This document shows positions 1 through 8,674 of a stretch of 64,000 nt of DNA, piece after piece (positions within the stretch are counted from its first letter, which is position 1; each line of letters begins with the position of its first letter). Where the stretch lies: assembly GCF_015354505.1 (NCBI RefSeq), contig NZ_JACAFP010000008.1, positions 62,005-126,004 of the forward strand, given 5' to 3'. The notes beneath the pieces were generated by a model. The model was not told where the DNA came from, searched no databases, and worked only from the letters and a program-made list of their open reading frames with translations. Source of the stretch: Microbacterium sp. UFMG61 (lineage in GTDB: Bacteria > Actinomycetota > Actinomycetes > Actinomycetales > Microbacteriaceae). The position numbers and the translations under genes are program-made.

Positions 1-504
1 GCGCCTCGCGTAATACACTCGCGAGCGCGTCCCCAAGATGTTGCGCCTTTGTCGTGACGACGGCCACTCCCCTCTCCTCACCCACTCCCCCCCCCCACGC
101 GAGCGCGGTGCCTACAGATCACGCGATACCTGGGTGACTCCGCCCGGCCGCCCGAGACGGCGAGCAGCCAGCTTCACGCTCGTGTGAGACCGAGGTAGAT
201 CTCTGCATCTTTGCCAATCTGACGAGACTGCATGCTTCGATTCCTCCACAGCTCGTGCGGCCGGGACAGCAGCCTGAAGTCAGGCTCTCACCGGAAGCCT
301 GACGCCCTCACACCCCGGAAGGTTTCGCATATGTGCCGCGCCTCGTCGGTTACCGCTCCCCGGTCCGGGAAGCGCATAGAGCTGAGTTCATCCCCACTAC
401 ATGAAGGCCTCGCCGGACGACTCCGGCGGCGACGAATCCGAGCGCGCCCCAGACACCACCACTCGCACGCGTGACCCGCATGATCGTCTGCCGCACCTCA
501 GTCC

Positions 505-555
505 GCACGCCACGCACCACACTCCACACGCCACACGCCACACGCACCACCACCC
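505..555. repeat. CA-rich short tandem repeat
   Basis: A CA-rich stretch with imperfect tandem copies of CCACACG and CACGCAC lies inside the noncoding parS region. It has no coding context. Slippage is a plausible origin. Confidence 0.6.
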
Positions 556-629
556 TTCAGTTCACACCGTGTGGCGCCGCCGGCGGCGCTCGCACGCGTT
601 GATCCTTCAGGACCAGCGACGCGTGAACC

Positions 630-645
630 CGTTTCACGTGAAACA
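630..645. promoter_or_regulatory. parS site 1
   Basis: CGTTTCACGTGAAACA matches the bacterial ParB-binding consensus TGTTTCACGTGAAACA at 15 of 16 positions. It is a 14-bp perfect palindrome. Confidence 0.93.
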
Positions 646-1030
646 CCCCGTTGAACGTACTCCCATGCTCCCCGCCGTAGGTGTCGCGCCTCACCGAACA
701 GATGGATCACATCTCGTGCCGTCGAGGTGATGGCATCTACGAGAGGACCAGGCCTCACAGCGATAGCACGGGATCGGTAGATCATTTCTCTTCCGGGCTG
801 GTCCTTCAGGTGAAGATCACCACCCCATCAACGGTGCCTCGATCGATGAGCTGACCACGCGAGCATAGCTACGCAAGGGCGCCGAGGAGTCAAACCCACT
901 CGACCTGATGACCATCGGCCACCCTCACGGCCCCAGGAACGCCTGTCGATTGCAGCGCCATGAGCGTGTGCTCAGTACTCGTGCACACAGCAGATCTCGC
1001 GAAGCATCCGAGCCCGGCGGATGCCATAGA

Positions 1031-1046
1031 TGTTTCACGTGGAACA
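1031..1046. promoter_or_regulatory. parS site 2 (one mismatch)
   Basis: TGTTTCACGTGGAACA is a parS variant with one half-site change. On the other strand it is the same sequence as the site at 1612. Confidence 0.85.
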
Positions 1047-1156
1047 CGGAGTTCGCTGGGCTCACTGCCCACGAGGCTGAACGGAGTGATCCGCTCGCGA
1101 GGTGGGCGTGCGGACACATTGGACTTTCATGCAGACTGAACACTGTCTCACTCCGG

Positions 1157-1172
1157 CGTTTCACGTGAAACA
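1157..1172. promoter_or_regulatory. parS site 3
   Basis: CGTTTCACGTGAAACA, with the complete palindromic core GTTTCACGTGAAAC. Confidence 0.93.
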
Positions 1173-1316
1173 TGACGCTCTGCAGCATCACGGCGGCTTC
1201 CTCGCTCGCTCCGAAGCTGAGGCGTCTACCGTCATGTACGTTGTCAGGGCCACCTCTCCGCGCGGCGATTGGTGGCGACACAGCCGCTCCTCCGGGGGCG
1301 GGCTCCATACATCGCT

Positions 1317-1332
1317 TGTTTCACGTGAAACG
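1317..1332. promoter_or_regulatory. parS site 4
   Basis: TGTTTCACGTGAAACG, with the complete palindromic core and a one-base change at the outer edge. Confidence 0.93.
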
Positions 1333-1611
1333 TATGGGCATGAATGTTGCAATCAACCGGACCACCCCTCCCCAAGGAGACTGACCGCACGTCGATCCTG
1401 GTGTCGTGCAGCCGGTCGGTGCCCGTTGAGCACCGACAAACCCGACAACCAGCTCAGCCCCGAAGACCAGCGAACTCACGTCATAGCGGCGGGCACAAGT
1501 GGCCAAGCCTGGCCAGGTGTCTTCGACCGCGATGAAACTCGACCAGCCCTACTCTGTGACGACCGCACGTCAGACAAATCCTCATCAGATCACATCCGCG
1601 ACAGCAACAAG

Positions 1612-1627
1612 TGTTCCACGTGAAACA
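1612..1627. promoter_or_regulatory. parS site 5 (one mismatch)
   Basis: TGTTCCACGTGAAACA, a common one-mismatch form of parS. Confidence 0.87.
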
Positions 1628-1803
1628 CGCAAGTGTCCCTGCGGCACCAGCGGGAGAATGAGCGTCAATCACGCACCCCGGAAGTGCCGGCACGGATGCA
1701 GGTCCAGCCACACACCATCTGCGGAGCTTTCCCGTCCCCCTGCCAGCAGATCACGTGAGTGACGCCGGTCCCATCTGTTCTCAGACTCGTCCGCAGCGCG
1801 CTG

Positions 1804-1819
1804 TGTTTCACGTGAAACA
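1804..1819. promoter_or_regulatory. parS site 6 (perfect)
   Basis: TGTTTCACGTGAAACA, identical to the canonical 16-bp parS palindrome. Confidence 0.95.
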
Positions 1820-2123
1820 ACGTGGTTACCCGCGAGCCATCAACGCTCCGCGGTTCACGCCCTCAGTAGAGCATCAGATGAAAACCAACGACCGACGTCA
1901 CACCTCGGTCGACCGAGTGGCATGACATCAGCACCCGTGAAGCGAATCTCATTGCGTCGAAGTTGCCCCACGGAGACCAGATCCCCTACCCCGCGACACT
2001 CCCCACGGCGGGGATACATGACCGCGACGTGTCCACGTCAACGCTCGCACGCAAGCATGGAGCGGGAAGGTCCCGCTGCTCGCGGCGGCACGACCCCCAC
2101 GACGCCCTCCCCGCGGCAGCTGA

Positions 2124-2139
2124 TGTTTCACGTGAAACG
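2124..2139. promoter_or_regulatory. parS site 7
   Basis: TGTTTCACGTGAAACG, 65 bp beyond the end of rsmG. It is the right-most site of the cluster. Confidence 0.93.
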
Positions 2140-2203
2140 CGCGTCCCCGCAGATCGGATGCACTGCTAAGCCGGACCCACGCGCCGTTGCCGCCGGCAAG
2201 CGG

Positions 2204-2863
2204 TCAGCGAACGCGCGCGCGCAGGACGCGCGTGGTCTCGGGAAGAACGCCCTCGCCCAGTACGTCGACACGAACACTCGACAGTTGGAACTTCTTGATC
2301 TGCTTCTGAGCAGCGTCGATCTCGTTCGACACGTTCATCCCCTTGAGCAGCGTGAGCTCACCACCATCGCGAACCAGCGGCGCCGTGAGAGGGATGAGAG
2401 TGCGCAGCGCACTCACCGCACGAGCTGTGACGACGTCGAAGCCGTCGGGTCGCTGAACCTCTTCAGCTCGGGCACGAACGACCTCGACGTTCGACAGCCC
2501 CAGTGCCGATACCTGCTCATTGAGCCAGGTCACTCGGCGCTCCATCGGCTCGACCAGAGTGAACTGGGCGTCCGGACGCGCGATCGCGAGCACGATACCC
2601 GGAAGACCGGCTCCTGACCCGATGTCCGCGACCGACCCGCTGAAGAGCGGAGCGGCGATCGCGCTGTTCAGGATGTGTCGAGTCCAGAGCCGAGGAAGCT
2701 CGAGGGGACCGATCAGGCCCCGCTCCTCGCCATGCTCAGCCAGCGCAGCGGTGAACTGACGAGCGAGCTCTATGCGATCCCCGAACATCTCCCCCGCGAC
2801 GGCGGGCTCGGTCTCCACGACGCTCGTCACCGAGGCATCCGCCCCCGAGAACTCCGACGACAT
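2204..2863 (-). CDS. rsmG: 16S rRNA (guanine527-N7)-methyltransferase RsmG
   Basis: RsmG methylates N7 of G527 in 16S rRNA, using S-adenosylmethionine, in the small ribosomal subunit. The 219-residue protein has the normal family length. It carries the SAM-binding loop VADIGSGAGLPG near residue 80, then the acidic strand FTLVEP and the motif VTARAV near 148. The ATG overlaps the khpB stop by one base (TGATG), so the two are translationally coupled at the end of the rpmH-rnpA-yidD-yidC-khpB-rsmG operon. In many bacteria parAB follows directly; here a parS-rich spacer follows. Loss of RsmG is a known route to low-level streptomycin resistance, and this copy looks intact. Confidence 0.95.
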   Translation of the reverse strand: MSSEFSGADASVTSVVETEPAVAGEMFGDRIELARQFTAALAEHGEERGLIGPLELPRLWTRHILNSAIAAPLFSGSVADIGSGAGLPGIVLAIARPDAQFTLVEPMERRVTWLNEQVSALGLSNVEVVRARAEEVQRPDGFDVVTARAVSALRTLIPLTAPLVRDGGELTLLKGMNVSNEIDAAQKQIKKFQLSSVRVDVLGEGVLPETTRVLRARVR

Positions 2864-3354
2864 CAGCGACGGCGCAGAACCGTGTGACGATCCGCGCCCT
2901 CACCGTACGATTCAGAGACAAGTCCCTGATCAGCGGCAATATCGTGCACCAGCTTGCGCTCGTAGCTCGACATCGCGGGCAGCGAGGCCTGGGAAGCGCC
3001 GTCATCGAGCTTGGCCGCAGCCGCGTTCACGAGCGTCTCGAGCTGGCGGCGCCGAGCGTCCCGCGATCCACCGATGTCGAGGATCAGACGAGAGAAGGAA
3101 CCGGTCTTGTTCTGCACCGCGAGCCGTGTGAGCTCCTGCAGTGCCTGCACGGTGTCGGGTGCCGACAGAAGCGACAGGCCATCGCCCTCAGCCTCCACCG
3201 ACACGTACGCGCGTCCCTGACGCACGTCGAGGTTGAGATCGCCATCGATGTCCGCGATGTCGAGGAGCTCCTCGAGGTAATCCGCGGCGACGTCGCCCTC
3301 GTTCTCCAGCTGAGCCACGGTGGGCTCGACGGTCTCCGTCATGTTCTCGCTCAC
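2863..3354 (-). CDS. khpB: KH/R3H RNA-binding protein KhpB (Jag/SpoIIIJ-associated)
   Basis: This cytoplasmic RNA-binding protein is encoded next to the YidC insertase in most Gram-positive bacteria, where it works with KhpA in RNA metabolism linked to cell elongation. The 163-residue product has an acidic N-terminus, a central KH-like region (about 30-95) and a C-terminal R3H domain. The R3H signature Arg-x3-His is visible in SYERKLVHD near residue 133. A GTG start overlaps the yidC TGA by four bases (GTGA). A weaker in-frame ATG lies four codons downstream. The product lacks the long N-terminal Jag domain of Firmicutes proteins, as is usual in actinobacteria. Confidence 0.9.
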   Translation of the reverse strand: MSENMTETVEPTVAQLENEGDVAADYLEELLDIADIDGDLNLDVRQGRAYVSVEAEGDGLSLLSAPDTVQALQELTRLAVQNKTGSFSRLILDIGGSRDARRRQLETLVNAAAAKLDDGASQASLPAMSSYERKLVHDIAADQGLVSESYGEGADRHTVLRRR

Positions 3355-4421
3355 GCGCCGCCACCCTTCTTCTTCGCACGCTTCTTGCCGACCGGCTGCT
3401 GACGCTTCGGAGCCTCGGCCTTGGCCTTCTCGACCTCTTCGAGCAGGCGCTGCTGCTCGGCCTCGTACACAGCCATCGGAACGACCTTGCCCGACGAATC
3501 GATCGCCTTGCCCTTGCGCGCCAGGCGCTCCTCACGAGCCTTGGCGGCCTCGGATCCGGGGGTGGGCATCTCGCGGATGACCAGGAACTGCTGACCCATC
3601 GTCCACAGGTTCGAGATGAACCAGTACACGACGACGCCGAGCGGGAAGAAGATACCCGAGAAGATGAAGCCCAGCGGCAGGATGTAGAGCATGATCTTCT
3701 GCATCTGGTACGCCTGACCGGTCTTGGCCTCGGGCGACAGGTTCTTCGAGATGATCTGCAGCTGAGTGAAGAACTGCGACGCGATCATGAGCACGACGAG
3801 AACCACCAGGATGACGATCGCGACGGTGTTGCCGGCGTCGACCGCGTTGCCGAGGGTCTCGTGCAGGGATGCGACCCCGAACAGCTGCGCGTCGTAGAAC
3901 TGCTCGGTGAGCTCGGCGTTGAGGAGACCCACGCCACCGATGCCGGCCGCGTGGTGCTTCGTCACGTCGTTGAGCACGCTGAACAGCGCGAAGAAGATCG
4001 GCATCTGCACCAGCAGCGGAAGACAGCTCGACATCGGCGTCGTGCCGTGCTTCTTGTACAGCGCCATGGTCTCCCGGCTCATGGCCTCGCGAGAGAGCTG
4101 ATCCTTCTTACCTCGATACTTCTCCTGAACTTTCCGCAGCTCAGGAGCGATTTCCATCATCTTTCGCTGGCTCTTGATCTGCTTCACGAAGAGCGGGATC
4201 AGAGCAGCACGCACGACGATGACGAGTCCGACGATCGACAGCACCCACGTGAGACCGGATGCGGCAGGAAGGCCCACCGCCGTCAGCAGCCAGTGCCAGG
4301 CGACGAGCACGAGCTCGACCAGCCACTTCAGCGGCCAGAGGATCGTCCCCAGCAGATCGAATCCGCCGGAGGCGGGCGCCGGTGAGGGCGTGGTGCTGGC
4401 GAACAGAAGGTCAAGACCCAC
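3351..4421 (-). CDS. yidC: Membrane protein insertase YidC/Oxa1 family
   Basis: YidC inserts and folds inner-membrane proteins, alone or with SecYEG. The 356-residue protein has an N-terminal segment (about 25-50), a second helix near 60-80 followed by the cytoplasmic basic hairpin (KQIKSQRKMMEIAPELRK), and the core helices at about 130-150, 205-225, 245-270 and 275-290. The conserved groove-lining Arg is probably the one in VVRAALIPLF near residue 71. The C-terminal tail is rich in Lys and Arg, typical for ribosome contact. The GTG start lies just after the yidD stop (3-bp gap), and the 3' end overlaps khpB by four bases. Confidence 0.95.
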   Translation of the reverse strand: MGLDLLFASTTPSPAPASGGFDLLGTILWPLKWLVELVLVAWHWLLTAVGLPAASGLTWVLSIVGLVIVVRAALIPLFVKQIKSQRKMMEIAPELRKVQEKYRGKKDQLSREAMSRETMALYKKHGTTPMSSCLPLLVQMPIFFALFSVLNDVTKHHAAGIGGVGLLNAELTEQFYDAQLFGVASLHETLGNAVDAGNTVAIVILVVLVVLMIASQFFTQLQIISKNLSPEAKTGQAYQMQKIMLYILPLGFIFSGIFFPLGVVVYWFISNLWTMGQQFLVIREMPTPGSEAAKAREERLARKGKAIDSSGKVVPMAVYEAEQQRLLEEVEKAKAEAPKRQQPVGKKRAKKKGGGA

Positions 4422-4424
4422 CGA

Positions 4425-4775
4425 TCAATCCTTTCGGGAAGGGACGACGAAACCGCGGGCGGTCAGGTCATAGCGGAAGTGTTCATGCGGACGGACGTCA
4501 TCGACGCCGCCGTGGCTCCAGGGATTGCAACGGAGTATGCGCCATGCCGAGAGCATCGTTCCCCGCACGGCACCATGCTGTTGCACCGCACCTACAGCGT
4601 AAGCGGAACAGGATGGGTAATAGGCACACACGTCTCCGTACATCGGAGAGATCACTGCCCGGTAGCCGGTCAGGAACCCGAGTACGAGGTTTCTCGGCAC
4701 CAGTGGGATGCTGCGCACAAGATCTCGGGGCTGCAGTCGTGCGCTTCCGAGTGAGGATGCCGGGAGCGCCGTCAT
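4425..4775 (-). CDS. yidD: Membrane protein insertion efficiency factor YidD
   Basis: YidD is a small membrane-associated helper of YidC-dependent insertion. The 116-residue product contains the family core: GFLTGYRAVISPMYG, then YYPSCSAYAVGAVQQHG with the conserved CxxY, then RILRCNPWSHGGVDDV. The ATG at 4775 is chosen because it overlaps the rnpA TGA by four bases (ATGA). The open frame extends farther upstream but is only a shadow of rnpA. It lies between rnpA and yidC, exactly as in other bacteria. Confidence 0.93.
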   Translation of the reverse strand: MTALPASSLGSARLQPRDLVRSIPLVPRNLVLGFLTGYRAVISPMYGDVCAYYPSCSAYAVGAVQQHGAVRGTMLSAWRILRCNPWSHGGVDDVRPHEHFRYDLTARGFVVPSRKD

Positions 4776-5116
4776 GTCGTCACCGGCGCCAGCCGCCCGA
4801 GGCAACGGTTCACATCCGCACTCAGTTCGGCATAGCTCGCGGTCGCGGACGCAGGAAGGGCACGGATGACGACATCCGTGCCCTCGGGAACTCGCGGGAG
4901 CGCCTCCGCGCAGACGGCCTTGAGGCGTCGACGGACGGAGTTGCGCACCACTGCGGTGCCAACCTGCTTGCTGATGATGAATCCGAACCTCGCGGCTCTG
5001 CTCTCGCCCGTCGTCATCATCGAGGTGACGACGCGCGCCCCGCCACAACGTGTCCCACGTCGAACGACCAGTCGATAGTCGCTACCGCGGGTCAGGCGAT
5101 ACGGGCGGGCGAGCAC
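4772..5116 (-). CDS. rnpA: Ribonuclease P protein component
   Basis: RnpA is the protein subunit of RNase P, which matures the 5' end of pre-tRNA together with the M1-type RNA. The 114-residue basic protein shows the diagnostic motif RNSVRRRLK near residues 58-66, preceded by FGFIISKQVGTAV. It starts at a GTG six bases after the rpmH stop and overlaps yidD at its 3' end. The RNase P RNA gene itself was not seen in this window. Confidence 0.95.
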   Translation of the reverse strand: MLARPYRLTRGSDYRLVVRRGTRCGGARVVTSMMTTGESRAARFGFIISKQVGTAVVRNSVRRRLKAVCAEALPRVPEGTDVVIRALPASATASYAELSADVNRCLGRLAPVTT

Positions 5117-5122
5117 AGCGGT

Positions 5123-5260
5123 TTACGCGGAGAGCTCGGTGCGGCCCTTCGCGCGGCGAGCCGACAGGATCGCGCGGCCGGCGCGGGTGCGCATGCGAAG
5201 ACGGAAACCGTGCTTCTTGGCACGACGACGGTTGTTGGGCTGGAAGGTGCGCTTGCTCAT
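5123..5260 (-). CDS. rpmH: 50S ribosomal protein L34
   Basis: L34 is a 45-residue, highly basic protein of the large ribosomal subunit. It starts [19 protein letters not shown] and ends KGRTELSA, as in other actinobacteria. The start at 5260 is chosen because it begins the universal MSKRTFQP motif. A longer frame upstream has no support. It is the first gene of the minus-strand operon through rsmG and is divergent from dnaA. Confidence 0.97.
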   Translation of the reverse strand: MSKRTFQPNNRRRAKKHGFRLRMRTRAGRAILSARRAKGRTELSA

Positions 5261-5579
5261 GAAATCACTCCGGGGAAAGCTGCCACCGGGATCATTTTGA
5301 CCGGAGACATAGGGATCTGCCATTCAGGCATAAGTCAACCGATTAAGGGTACGTCCTGACGGCGCGCAGAGCAAATCTGCGCGCTGGGACACCGGACCTC
5401 CTGCACGATCCGCACAGCCATTATCCACAACCCGCGGCCTGCACGTATGCGCAACACGCGCGCGGATTTCCCAGGGCAGGTTGCCGATCACAGCCGCGAT
5501 GACTACCGTGGCATCCGAAGTTATCCACAGGGAGACGCCCGTCGCCGAACCCTCCCCGATCACCCAGCTCCGGAGCGTC
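5261..5579. promoter_or_regulatory. rpmH-dnaA intergenic region with two DnaA boxes
   Basis: This 319-bp divergent spacer carries perfect DnaA boxes TTATCCACA at 5421-5429 and 5521-5529. They suggest DnaA autoregulation and possibly origin function. Promoters for both rpmH (minus) and dnaA (plus) must lie here. A TTGACT on the minus strand could be an rpmH -35 element, but its spacing to any -10 is poor. Confidence 0.75.
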
Positions 5580-6971
5580 ATGTCCTCACCAGCCCAGCCC
5601 GACGTCCCGATCTGGACCACGGTGCAGGAGCTGCTCGAAGCCGACGACCGCGTGACGCCCCAGCTCCAGGGTTTCCTGAGTCTGGCGGTCCCGGCCGGAG
5701 TCATGGCCGCGACTCTCTATCTCGAGGTGCCGAACGACCTCACCGCAGCCCAGATCAACAAGAGACTCCGACTGCCGATCATGGAGGCTCTCTCGCACAT
5801 CGGCGACGAGGTCACGTCGTACCGGGTGGTGGTGAACCACGAGCTCGCCGAACAGCCGACCGCGCCGATCGCAGTCCCTGACTTCGGCCGACAGGAGAAC
5901 GTCCGCATCGAGTCGCCCATGGAGCAGCCCACTCCGATGCGGCACGAGTCGCGACTCAACCCGAAGTACACCTTCGACAACTTCGTGATCGGTCAGTCCA
6001 ACCGCTTCGCGCACGCTGCCGCGGTCGCCGTGGCCGAAGCGCCGGCCAAGGCCTACAACCCGCTCTTCATCTATGGAGACTCCGGGCTGGGCAAGACACA
6101 CCTGCTGCACGCGATCGGGGATTACGCACAGTCCCTCTATGCAGGAGTGAAGGTGCGGTACGTCTCGAGCGAGGAGTTCACGAACGACTTCATCAACTCG
6201 ATCGCGAACAACCGCGGCGCCGCGTTCCAGGCCCGGTATCGCGACGTCGACATCCTCCTCATCGATGACATCCAGTTCCTTCAGGGGCGTGCCGAGACGC
6301 AGGAAGCCTTCTTCCACACCTTCAACACACTGCACGACCACAACAAGCAGGTCGTCATCACCAGCGATGTGGCCCCGAAGCACCTGACCGGCTTCGAAGA
6401 CCGCATGCGCAGTCGGTTCGAATGGGGCCTCATCACCGATGTGCAGGCGCCCGACCTCGAGACGCGCATCGCGATCCTCCGCAAGAAGGCACAGAGCGAG
6501 GCGCTCCACATCCCTGACGAGGTGCTCGAGTACATCGCCACGGTGGTCTCCTCCAACATCCGCGAACTCGAGGGCGCCCTGATCCGGGTGTCCGCGTTCG
6601 CGAGCCTGAACCGTTCCGCTCTCGACATCTCGCTCGCCCAGACCGTGCTGCGCGACATCATCGACACGGCGGAGGACAACATCATCTCGCCGACCGACAT
6701 CATCACGGCGACGGCGCAGTACTTCAAGCTCACGGTCGACGACCTGTACGGCTCGAGTCGTTCGCAGCAGATCGCGACCTCACGACAGATCGCCATGTAT
6801 CTGTGCCGAGAGCGCACGAGCCTCTCGCTGCCCAAGATCGGTCAGCTGTTCGGAAACCGCGATCACACGACCGTCATGTACGCGTACAAGAAGATCAGCG
6901 AACTCATGAAGGAACGCCGTTCGATCTACAACCAGGTGACCGAGATCACCACGCAGCTCGGTCGTCGCTGA
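5580..6971 (+). CDS. dnaA: Chromosomal replication initiator DnaA
   Basis: DnaA binds TTATCCACA boxes at oriC, melts the origin and loads the helicase. The 463-residue form starts at the ATG at 5580, with GGAG just upstream. A longer frame from 5481 would run through a DnaA box and is rejected. Domain I covers about 1-85 and a linker about 90-125. The AAA+ domain has Walker A GDSGLGKT at 166-173 and Walker B DILLIDD ending at 230. The C-terminal DNA-binding helix-turn-helix includes GNRDHTTVMYAYKKI. The linker is shorter than in Streptomyces and typical of Microbacteriaceae. A strong terminator follows directly. Confidence 0.97.
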   Translation: MSSPAQPDVPIWTTVQELLEADDRVTPQLQGFLSLAVPAGVMAATLYLEVPNDLTAAQINKRLRLPIMEALSHIGDEVTSYRVVVNHELAEQPTAPIAVPDFGRQENVRIESPMEQPTPMRHESRLNPKYTFDNFVIGQSNRFAHAAAVAVAEAPAKAYNPLFIYGDSGLGKTHLLHAIGDYAQSLYAGVKVRYVSSEEFTNDFINSIANNRGAAFQARYRDVDILLIDDIQFLQGRAETQEAFFHTFNTLHDHNKQVVITSDVAPKHLTGFEDRMRSRFEWGLITDVQAPDLETRIAILRKKAQSEALHIPDEVLEYIATVVSSNIRELEGALIRVSAFASLNRSALDISLAQTVLRDIIDTAEDNIISPTDIITATAQYFKLTVDDLYGSSRSQQIATSRQIAMYLCRERTSLSLPKIGQLFGNRDHTTVMYAYKKISELMKERRSIYNQVTEITTQLGRR

Positions 6972-6990
6972 ACGGGCACCGCGACTCCGA

Positions 6991-7032
6991 AAAGGGGGTC
7001 ACAGCATCCGAGAGGACGCTGTGACCCCCTTT
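6991..7032 (+). terminator. dnaA rho-independent terminator
   Basis: A perfect 15-bp inverted repeat: left arm 6991-7005 (AAAGGGGGTCACAGC), right arm 7018-7032, 12-base loop. It begins 20 bp after the dnaA stop and separates dnaA transcription from oriC. Confidence 0.85.
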
Positions 7033-7082
7033 GCGTGCGTGCGACGCGCCGTGTGAAGAACGGATCGATGCCACTTTGCACA

Positions 7083-7312
7083 TGTGGATAACTTGTGGAT
7101 GGATGGGGATGAGCTCGGGACGAACATGGGAGAAATCGTCGAACCTGTGGATAACTACGACATGCTCGCGATCGCATCGGATGCTCCCCACCCGCGTAAT
7201 CCTCAGGGATTCCACAAGTGACAACCGTGTAGTTCCCTACTCGCGTCTGCTTTCCACCGAGTTATCCACAGTATCCACAGCTGTTAACACCGTTAAGGAG
7301 TTAATCCAATCC
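7083..7312. other. oriC: oriC: DnaA-box cluster and A+T-rich stretch
   Basis: The dnaA-dnaN spacer contains perfect DnaA boxes at 7083-7091 and 7146-7154 (TGTGGATAA) and at 7262-7270 (TTATCCACA). Near-boxes lie at 7094-7102 and 7271-7279. The A+T-rich run from about 7282 to 7312 (CTGTTAACACCGTTAAGGAG and on) is the best candidate for the unwinding element. Placement between dnaA and dnaN is standard for actinobacterial oriC. Confidence 0.88.
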
Positions 7313-7467
7313 AGGGGCGATCCGATCACCAGACGGTGTGGAAACCCGACCGGTCCCCGGGAATCACATCCGCGTAGGGATCCGTGTGACTCTGGGGCTA
7401 GCATGGGAAGCCCTGCACCGGCAGGGACGATGACGACGCGTCTCAGAACGACGACAAGGGAGCACCC

Positions 7468-8610
7468 GTGAGGTTTCAGGTCAACCGCGATGTCTTCAGC
7501 GAGGCTGTGTCCTTCGTCGTCAAGCTGCTTCCGCAGCGCAATCCGCAGCCGATCCTGGCCGGAGTGCTGATCGAGGCCGACGGCTCCGGGCTCACGCTCT
7601 CGGCATTCGACTACGAAGCATCGGCGCGCACCACCATCGAGGCCACGGTCGAGGATCCGGGCACGATCCTCGTGCACGGTCGACTGCTCTCCGACATCGC
7701 CAGCCGACTCCCGAACGCTCCCATCGAGATCGCCGTCGAAGACGACGGAAGCATCTCGGTCACCTGCGGATCCGCACGCTTCACCCTGGCAGCCATGCCG
7801 GTCGAGGAATATCCCTCCATCCCTGAGGTCTCCGGATCCTCCGGAGTCGTCCCCGCAGATGACTTCGGCACCGCGATCGCGCAGGTCGGATTCGCCGCAT
7901 CGCGCGACGACGTGACCCCGGTGCTCACCGGTGTGCAGCTCGAGGTCTCCGGTCAGAGCCTCAGCCTGGTCGCGACGGACCGCTACCGCGTGTCGCTCCG
8001 CGACGTCCCGTGGGACGGAGAGGCCGTTGAAGCCACGGCACTCGTTCCCGCACGCACCCTGCTCGAGGTCGGAAAGACCTTCGGACACGCCGGCACGATC
8101 CAGATCGCGTTCTCGGGTGCCGGTGACCGCGAGATCATCGCCTTCACCGCCGGGAACAAGACCGTCACCTCGCTGCTCATCAAGGGGAACTTCCCCCCGG
8201 TCCGCCGCCTGTTCCCGGAGCAGACCGACCACTACGCGGTCGTCAACACCGCCGACCTCGTCGAGGCGGTGCGTCGTGTGTCGCTCGTCCTCGACCGGGC
8301 CGCGCCGCTGCGGTTCACATTCGCCAGCGACGGGGTGACGATGGATGCGTCCGGCAGCGAGCATGCCCGTGCCTCCGAGTCTGTGGATGCGATCCTCTCG
8401 GGTGGTGACGAGGTCACGCTCGGTCTCAACCCGCAGTACCTCATCGAGGCACTCGGTGCGGTCAAGAGCGAGTTCGTGCGTGTGACGTTCACCTCGAGCG
8501 ACAACGCCAACAAGCTCAGCCCCGTGCTCATCACGAGCCAGACCTCGGTCGACCAGGCGGGACTCGACTCGTTCAAGTACCTGCTGCAGCCGAACCTGCT
8601 GCTTCGCTGA
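7468..8610 (+). CDS. dnaN: DNA polymerase III beta subunit (sliding clamp)
   Basis: The clamp is a homodimeric ring that tethers polymerase III and other partners to DNA. The 380-residue protein has the normal length and three repeated clamp domains. It begins MRFQVNRDVFSEAVSFV at a GTG start preceded by AAGGGA. It shows the conserved VATDRYRVS motif near residue 170 and RRLFPEQ near 248. It follows oriC directly and heads the dnaN-recF-dciA-gyrB-gyrA series. Confidence 0.97.
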   Translation: MRFQVNRDVFSEAVSFVVKLLPQRNPQPILAGVLIEADGSGLTLSAFDYEASARTTIEATVEDPGTILVHGRLLSDIASRLPNAPIEIAVEDDGSISVTCGSARFTLAAMPVEEYPSIPEVSGSSGVVPADDFGTAIAQVGFAASRDDVTPVLTGVQLEVSGQSLSLVATDRYRVSLRDVPWDGEAVEATALVPARTLLEVGKTFGHAGTIQIAFSGAGDREIIAFTAGNKTVTSLLIKGNFPPVRRLFPEQTDHYAVVNTADLVEAVRRVSLVLDRAAPLRFTFASDGVTMDASGSEHARASESVDAILSGGDEVTLGLNPQYLIEALGAVKSEFVRVTFTSSDNANKLSPVLITSQTSVDQAGLDSFKYLLQPNLLLR

Positions 8611-8674
8611 CCCCGGTACGAACGGGCAGACGCCCGCGACTCCGAGTGTCAGAGGCCGAAGGTAGGCTGACAGC

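Larger units (their letters stand above)
1..2203. other. parS-rich noncoding region
   Basis: I see no credible gene in these 2.2 kb. The open frames lack ribosome sites, overlap one another and contain peptides such as FHVKH and VSRET that are just translated parS sites. The region holds seven parS palindromes, a 10-C run at 87-96 and a CA-rich simple-sequence tract. It lies downstream of rsmG, where actinobacteria usually carry parA and parB, so parAB probably begins just left of the window on the minus strand. That is inference from known gene order. Confidence 0.7.

Noticed and set aside
505-555. CA-rich repeats as a CRISPR-like array
   Set aside because: Units are short, irregular and lack unique spacers. 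No cas genes are present.
1102-1623. 173-residue open frame in the parS region
   Set aside because: It contains FHVKH and VSRET, which are translated parS palindromes. It has no ribosome site, overlaps other frames and looks non-globular.
1751-1760. TCACGTGAGT as an eighth parS site
   Set aside because: Only the CACGTG centre matches; both flanks depart from consensus.
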